Shown: positions 60,701 through 64,000 of the stretch, piece after piece
How positions within the stretch are numbered: position 1 is the first letter of the stretch
Layout of the letters: every line of letters starts with the position of its first letter
Source: Pedobacter sp. FW305-3-2-15-E-R2A2
GTDB lineage: Bacteria; Bacteroidota; Bacteroidia; Sphingobacteriales; Sphingobacteriaceae
Length of the DNA stretch: 64,000 nt
Direction: 5' to 3'
Assembly: GCF_038446955.1 (NCBI RefSeq)
Contig: NZ_CP151803.1
Span: 2,356,001-2,420,000 of the forward strand
The notes under the pieces: model-generated
Told to the model about the DNA's origin: nothing
The model's database searches: none
Seen by the model: the letters and a program-made list of their open reading frames with translations, nothing else
Program-made: the position numbers and the translations under genes

Positions 60701-63700
60701 CCGAATTGTTGGCAACCCCGATATTTAATCCCCCACCAGTATCGGAATGAACGAGGAATGAACCCCATCCATTACCGATGGACTGGTTATAATTTTTATA
60801 AGATTTAGCCTTATGCCACCATTCAATAGTAAAGACTTTTGGCTGCCAGTTGAGGTCCTGAATTTCCAGGTAATCTCCATTCCCATCAAAGGTCATTGAT
60901 TTTCCAGCAATTACATCTGCTTTTATTCCTCTTTGGCTCACCTTAACTTCGGAAAACAATTGCAACCCTGAGCTGATTTTAATCGTACCGGTATAAACCT
61001 GAGCTGCAGTCGGCGTAAAACGGGCATAGATCTTCAGGTCTTTAACCGTTCCATTTACAGGGCTGACCGTCAGAAATGAATTGGCATCTACAAAAGTCAG
61101 GTTGTCCATGGAGATTTCATAACCTACAGGTGCTTTAATCCTGATGCTATCTGCAGAAAGGTTTGTGCCGGAAAGCAGGAAGCTTTCAGCCTTTGTTTTT
61201 GATCCTGCTCTTGCATCGCTGAAGACTAGTGAATCTGCTGTACTCAACAGAAAAGGAGCGCTGTCTTTGATAAAGAAATATTGTGAATACGCATTTAAGT
61301 TATTGACGGTAATCGTGTTGTTTACTTCGTCTACCGCAGTCGCAGGTGTACTGAACTGCCATTTGGCACTACCATAAGCAGGTCTGGTCAGCACCAGGAT
61401 TTTTTCCGGATGAAGCTGATCTGCGGCGGTTAAATCTTCTGTACTCGTAAAAGTCAGATTCATATTCAGGTTGGCGTTGGTATTGAAACGGTTCCCTACC
61501 CAATATTCATTGCCTATTTTAACCGCAGAAGGGGAGAAGTCATTGAATGCGGGCGAACTGAAATCTATCTTCGAGAATCCTGCAATCACGGGTGTGACCG
61601 CGTTATAGAAAGCTGTAACATCAACCCCATTGCCATAAACTAAGCTTCCGGCGACTTCAGATTTTGCCTGTGAAACACCACCGCCAAAAGGATAGGCCGT
61701 TTTGATCCGAACCGGAGTTCCGGTTACCAATACCGCTTTTTTACTAACGATATCGTAAATTTCAGACTCGGCATTGTCGAAATTCGCATAATAAACCAGG
61801 CCGGCTTCATTTCCCTGAACCGGATGATGGAAGCCTTGCTTGATCTCGAATGAACTCAATGCTTTGCTCCAAACCCTGACTTCATCGATCTCTCCTTTGA
61901 AAAACTTATTGCTCGGTCCACTGTTCCATAAACCCAGTCGCACAAGGCCGTTTGTGGTATTTAAAGCCGTAGGCGTTGGTGCTAGTTTTTGTTCTCCATC
62001 GTAGTAGAAACTAACATTCGTTCCATCAAATACCAATGCATAATGGTGCCATTCGCCCTTACTGTTGGCTAAGCTGAAATCTTTGCTGGAATTCCAGAAA
62101 TTGGCCCTCCAAAGGTTATCAGTGGTCGTGGTTCTCAAACTGAATTCCCCGAGATTTGTTCCGGTGATGCCCGTTGCAAATACGCCGCCATCGTTGAAGG
62201 CATCGGCCTTTGCCCAAAGCTCAATCGTTCTTGCTTTTGTTCCGTTAATGGCAGAATTGTTCCCCAAAGTAATAAATTCCGTTCCGGTTCCTGTAAAGGC
62301 AACGGAGTTTCCCGGAGCGGGCTGGAAGGTATGGTCTTCTCCAAAAACATCGACGCCATTGGCCAGTGCTTTTAGTCGGTAATGCCATACTTCTCCGGAT
62401 TTCATGGTCAGCGGAACCTCTTGTTGAACGGGAATAAGGTTGGAGCCTGAAAAAGAACCTGCGACGATCGCTTGTGAACCATAGGCTGTTGTAGGGCCAT
62501 ATTCAAAGACGAGGTTTGTCAGCGTTCCCCCTAATGAGTTCACTTTTCCTGTAAGCAGGGCCGCGTTTTTGCGAACATTGAATGCTGTTCCTGTAATCAG
62601 GTTTTTGAAATTCAGTAAGCCTGTTTCTTTAGGGATGCTGTTTCCCCGAAGTCCTTGCAGTCCGTTTGCGCCAATAGCACGAACGGCATACCATTCCTGT
62701 TTGTTTGAATCTGATCCATTCAGGACGATACTGGTGTCGCTGGTCAAACCTGCCGATTCCATATATTTTTCGCCAAGTTTGAATACTTCATATTGAACTG
62801 CAGGTGTTAGTTTTTTCCAGGAGAGTTGTAAAGAACTACTACCCGCCCAGACGACTTCTAAGCCTTCCGGTGCGGCCAGGACATTCACATTGCTGGCTGT
62901 GCTCTCCTGTGTGCCTCTTTTTACCCGGATCTTTATTTTCGAGGAGAGGTTTGGAACCGTCCATTTGAACTGTCGTTTATCTGCCGCGATATTGCTGGCG
63001 ATGGCTGTCCAGGTGCTGCCGTTATCTGCAGAATAGTCGAGGTTAAAACTACCCGGAACACCATAAGCATCCCAACGGATATATTCTGATTTTCCCGGTC
63101 CCATGGCTTCTCCTCCAAGCGGATAGGCCATCATGATCTCGTCTTTTAAAAACTCATAGACGATGAAATATTCCTGAGGTCCTTGTGGGATCAGGTTTCC
63201 ATTGATGTTTAAGGTATACGTTCCGGCAGCAGGGTTGTCTATGGTTACCTGCTCTACGTTATTGATATGGTCTGCTTTTCTGGTCGGCAGAGCGTTCAGG
63301 CTTACTGCATTGGCCGCGGTATCCAATCCCCATGGCAGGAAAGTATTGGCTGAAGGATCGGTTACATTCAGGTCAAGATCATTTACCAGCGACTGTGCTG
63401 CTCCTGGTGTAGCTTCGTAATCAGCCCAATATAACAAGACCCTGACCTGGCTCGTTCCTGCGGGAACCTCAATGGTACTGCTTGTTGATCCGCCGTTTGC
63501 CATCTGGCCCGTACTGAAGCTTCTGTTCTGGATGGTTTTAAAAGCGCGACGAACGTTTGGACGACCAAAGCCTGTCTTAAAATCGATTCCTGCATTGTAG
63601 ATGTCGTCGGCAGTATTCAGAAGAATGGCCTTGATCAACGCAGAAGGCGCAGTTGCAGCTTGAGTTTCAGCTTTATAGGCCTGATGCAATATTGCGAAAA

Positions 63701-64000
63701 TACCGGAGACCTTCGGTGCGGCGTAAGAAGTTCCTCCGGAACCTTCTATCGTAAGGTCTGGTTTAATCCTGCCGTCATAAGCTGGCCCTTTATTGGTCCA
63801 ATCCAGAAAATTGTCATCATAATCGGTCCCACTGATGGTCAACAGGTTTTTGGCATGTTTGGCACTTCCGGTCAGGTTACCCCAACCCGGCAGACCATTG
63901 TATTTTCCACCGATAGGTACGATGTCGCCACTATTCCCGGAAGAGTAAACCAGCATGGCCTCCGGTCTGGTCCGGATATAGTTGTCGTGCTCATTTGATA
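57711..64000 (-). CDS. Giant secreted S8 (subtilisin-type) peptidase with LamG and Ig-like domains and T9SS type B sorting domain (partial)
   Basis: The reading frame runs off the right edge (visible part 2095 residues; the N-terminus with signal peptide and catalytic Asp/His is missing). RPEAMLVYSSGNSGD and the catalytic serine in GGTSYAAPKVSG mark the S8 domain; a P-domain-like region follows. Counting from the first visible methionine, three LamG units lie near 550-700, 1020-1180 and 1370-1530, the last two being close copies of each other (WNQSVGNGWGSFLVHADDDK). Three Ig-like repeats span about 1720-1990. The C-terminus (ITPNGDGRNDKWIIEDIANF to the end) is the gliding-motility-type sorting domain of type IX secretion. 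It is probably a surface or secreted adhesive protease. Confidence 0.92.
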   Translation of the reverse strand, partial: SNEHDNYIRTRPEAMLVYSSGNSGDIVPIGGKYNGLPGWGNLTGSAKHAKNLLTISGTDYDDNFLDWTNKGPAYDGRIKPDLTIEGSGGTSYAAPKVSGIFAILHQAYKAETQAATAPSALIKAILLNTADDIYNAGIDFKTGFGRPNVRRAFKTIQNRSFSTGQMANGGSTSSTIEVPAGTSQVRVLLYWADYEATPGAAQSLVNDLDLNVTDPSANTFLPWGLDTAANAVSLNALPTRKADHINNVEQVTIDNPAAGTYTLNINGNLIPQGPQEYFIVYEFLKDEIMMAYPLGGEAMGPGKSEYIRWDAYGVPGSFNLDYSADNGSTWTAIASNIAADKRQFKWTVPNLSSKIKIRVKRGTQESTASNVNVLAAPEGLEVVWAGSSSLQLSWKKLTPAVQYEVFKLGEKYMESAGLTSDTSIVLNGSDSNKQEWYAVRAIGANGLQGLRGNSIPKETGLLNFKNLITGTAFNVRKNAALLTGKVNSLGGTLTNLVFEYGPTTAYGSQAIVAGSFSGSNLIPVQQEVPLTMKSGEVWHYRLKALANGVDVFGEDHTFQPAPGNSVAFTGTGTEFITLGNNSAINGTKARTIELWAKADAFNDGGVFATGITGTNLGEFSLRTTTTDNLWRANFWNSSKDFSLANSKGEWHHYALVFDGTNVSFYYDGEQKLAPTPTALNTTNGLVRLGLWNSGPSNKFFKGEIDEVRVWSKALSSFEIKQGFHHPVQGNEAGLVYYANFDNAESEIYDIVSKKAVLVTGTPVRIKTAYPFGGGVSQAKSEVAGSLVYGNGVDVTAFYNAVTPVIAGFSKIDFSSPAFNDFSPSAVKIGNEYWVGNRFNTNANLNMNLTFTSTEDLTAADQLHPEKILVLTRPAYGSAKWQFSTPATAVDEVNNTITVNNLNAYSQYFFIKDSAPFLLSTADSLVFSDARAGSKTKAESFLLSGTNLSADSIRIKAPVGYEISMDNLTFVDANSFLTVSPVNGTVKDLKIYARFTPTAAQVYTGTIKISSGLQLFSEVKVSQRGIKADVIAGKSMTFDGNGDYLEIQDLNWQPKVFTIEWWHKAKSYKNYNQSIGNGWGSFLVHSDTGGGLNIGVANNSASRLSIPEAFKDLAWHHYAYTFNNGVARIYRDGKLADSKTASSLPPVWSSFKIGSTDGNSIDGEMEEFRMWSVEKTQQQVREGMHLTSVGNEPGLKVYLQFQDALKGVSDLSDNGYKVSLNGDAKRVVSTAPVAAGISESKQITAAGISDYPLAGLSLQFSETGTHPNGEVVVSRLKSIPNENTSVSVLDSTYWVINNYGTNIAPTGLIGLSLKNVQDPSATAGLYRLSSRAFNAFGQTWSSMSTQLSPTANPVNFELSPAPAGVTFGQLALNKISGFEPLETLAGKAYQFDGTTGALKITGLNWKPTTFTLEYWLNAASAKSWNQSVGNGWGSFLVHADDDKGLSIGVANNAASRIDIPGMFNTLNVWHHLAFSYDNGAVKLYIDGQLSASKPSSSAPPLWDSFSIGSMDDNTINGRMDEFRLWSTSRSAQEIQENMHLTLSGNEPGLKVYLQGQGNAGPAQLIDVSPNHYVVEATGNVQREASSAPVANGISQTLVVNAAGKYDFNLSGLALNYAATGTYPKGNVVISKLNSLPFNLAANTNPLDSKYWIIRNYGDTAASALESAELSGVANSNVNLNLYQRGFNQSGDWGTGIQGTTQIGFSSFIAGTADLRNSQIIIDSKANTAPLIAFSAPSNNANYKTTDSIKITGTASDPDGPMPVVEVYNGTTKVAALTGPSFSCSLEPLPAGTYQLLAKALDKAGLMATDTVSITVKTNTNPMVTLTAPVQNAVFDTSQPILLKAEASDDDGTIALVEFYDGTVKIGESNASPYEFNWTGATVGNHQLRAKVKDNNAAESISEQLSLEVIPVNAAPAVAIISPENGSLFNPNKKVTITAQATDSDGTIAKVEFFERSSKIETVTIPPYTFRWQPKDPGTYYLSAVATDNKGLTSTSTTVMVNLEKKKDAILASNIITPNGDGRNDKWIIEDIANFPNNKVTVFTKKGRVVFSTRNYSNDSNYWEGLFDGSPLTEDTYFYTIDIGAKQAYTGFITLIR

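Noticed and set aside
1..64000. CRISPR arrays, insertion sequences, prophage, tRNA and rRNA genes
   Set aside because: I looked for regular spaced repeats, transposase motifs, terminal inverted repeats and conserved RNA-gene sequences and saw none. The beta-helix protein alone is not enough to call a prophage.

Overview
The window looks like a chromosome segment of a Bacteroidota bacterium, most likely Sphingobacteriaceae (Pedobacter-like). The grounds are a SusC/SusD pair with an ECF sigma factor and FecR-type anti-sigma, a very long extracellular protein ending in a type IX secretion (gliding-motility-type) C-terminal domain, BlaI/M56 regulation, DUF4397/DUF6370/DUF2807 proteins, TAnnTTTG-type -7 promoter boxes and a near absence of Shine-Dalgarno sequences. 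This is inference from gene content; no rRNA or tRNA gene was seen.

Layout. 1-7.6 kb: a cut-off GNAT acetyltransferase, a DinB-like protein, a glycolipid-binding-like protein, a Nudix hydrolase, a WG/Sel1 repeat protein, a secreted prolyl oligopeptidase and a thioredoxin-like protein. 7.7-11.2 kb: lspA, a two-component system and two PepSY-like secreted proteins. 11.2-13.1 kb: an M56/BlaR1-like membrane protease with its BlaI-type repressor and a palindromic operator. 13.2-17 kb: a second two-component system with a small basic secreted protein, divergent from two tandem paralogous secreted proteins; the shared spacer carries two opposed 11-bp-phased TTTCAT repeats. 17-19.5 kb: a DUF4397 lipoprotein, rpiB, and a large spacer with DnaA-box-like repeats followed by a probable structured non-coding RNA. 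19.5-28 kb: ECF sigma, anti-sigma, SusC, SusD and a two-domain phosphodiesterase/alkaline phosphatase, which together read as a phosphate-ester acquisition locus, followed by a PhoH-type ATPase.

29.6-44.3 kb: a DUF2807 protein and a divergent esterase-like hydrolase separated by three 21-bp-phased repeats; a DinB/ABM pair; a lone GHKL ATPase; a GMC oxidoreductase with its small subunit, divergent from an AraC regulator; a VOC/AraC/EamA group with a possible 43-residue protein; an alpha-L-fucosidase overlapping a sulfatase; and a beta-helix protein with no signal peptide. 44.5-51.3 kb: a complete tripartite RND efflux system followed by an AraC regulator. 51.4-57.7 kb: small secreted proteins, a serine hydrolase lipoprotein, a Tae4-like peptidoglycan amidase tightly coupled to a lipoprotein (candidate toxin/immunity pair), a small outer-membrane barrel and an Xaa-Pro aminopeptidase. 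57.7-64 kb: a giant subtilisin-type secreted protein that runs off the right edge.

The observations most worth a second look are the rpiB-GNAT spacer (possible origin-like DnaA boxes plus a candidate ncRNA), the Tae4-like amidase/lipoprotein pair, the phosphodiesterase-phosphatase fusion in a SusCD locus, and several precisely phased regulatory repeats. No CRISPR array, insertion sequence or prophage was recognised.
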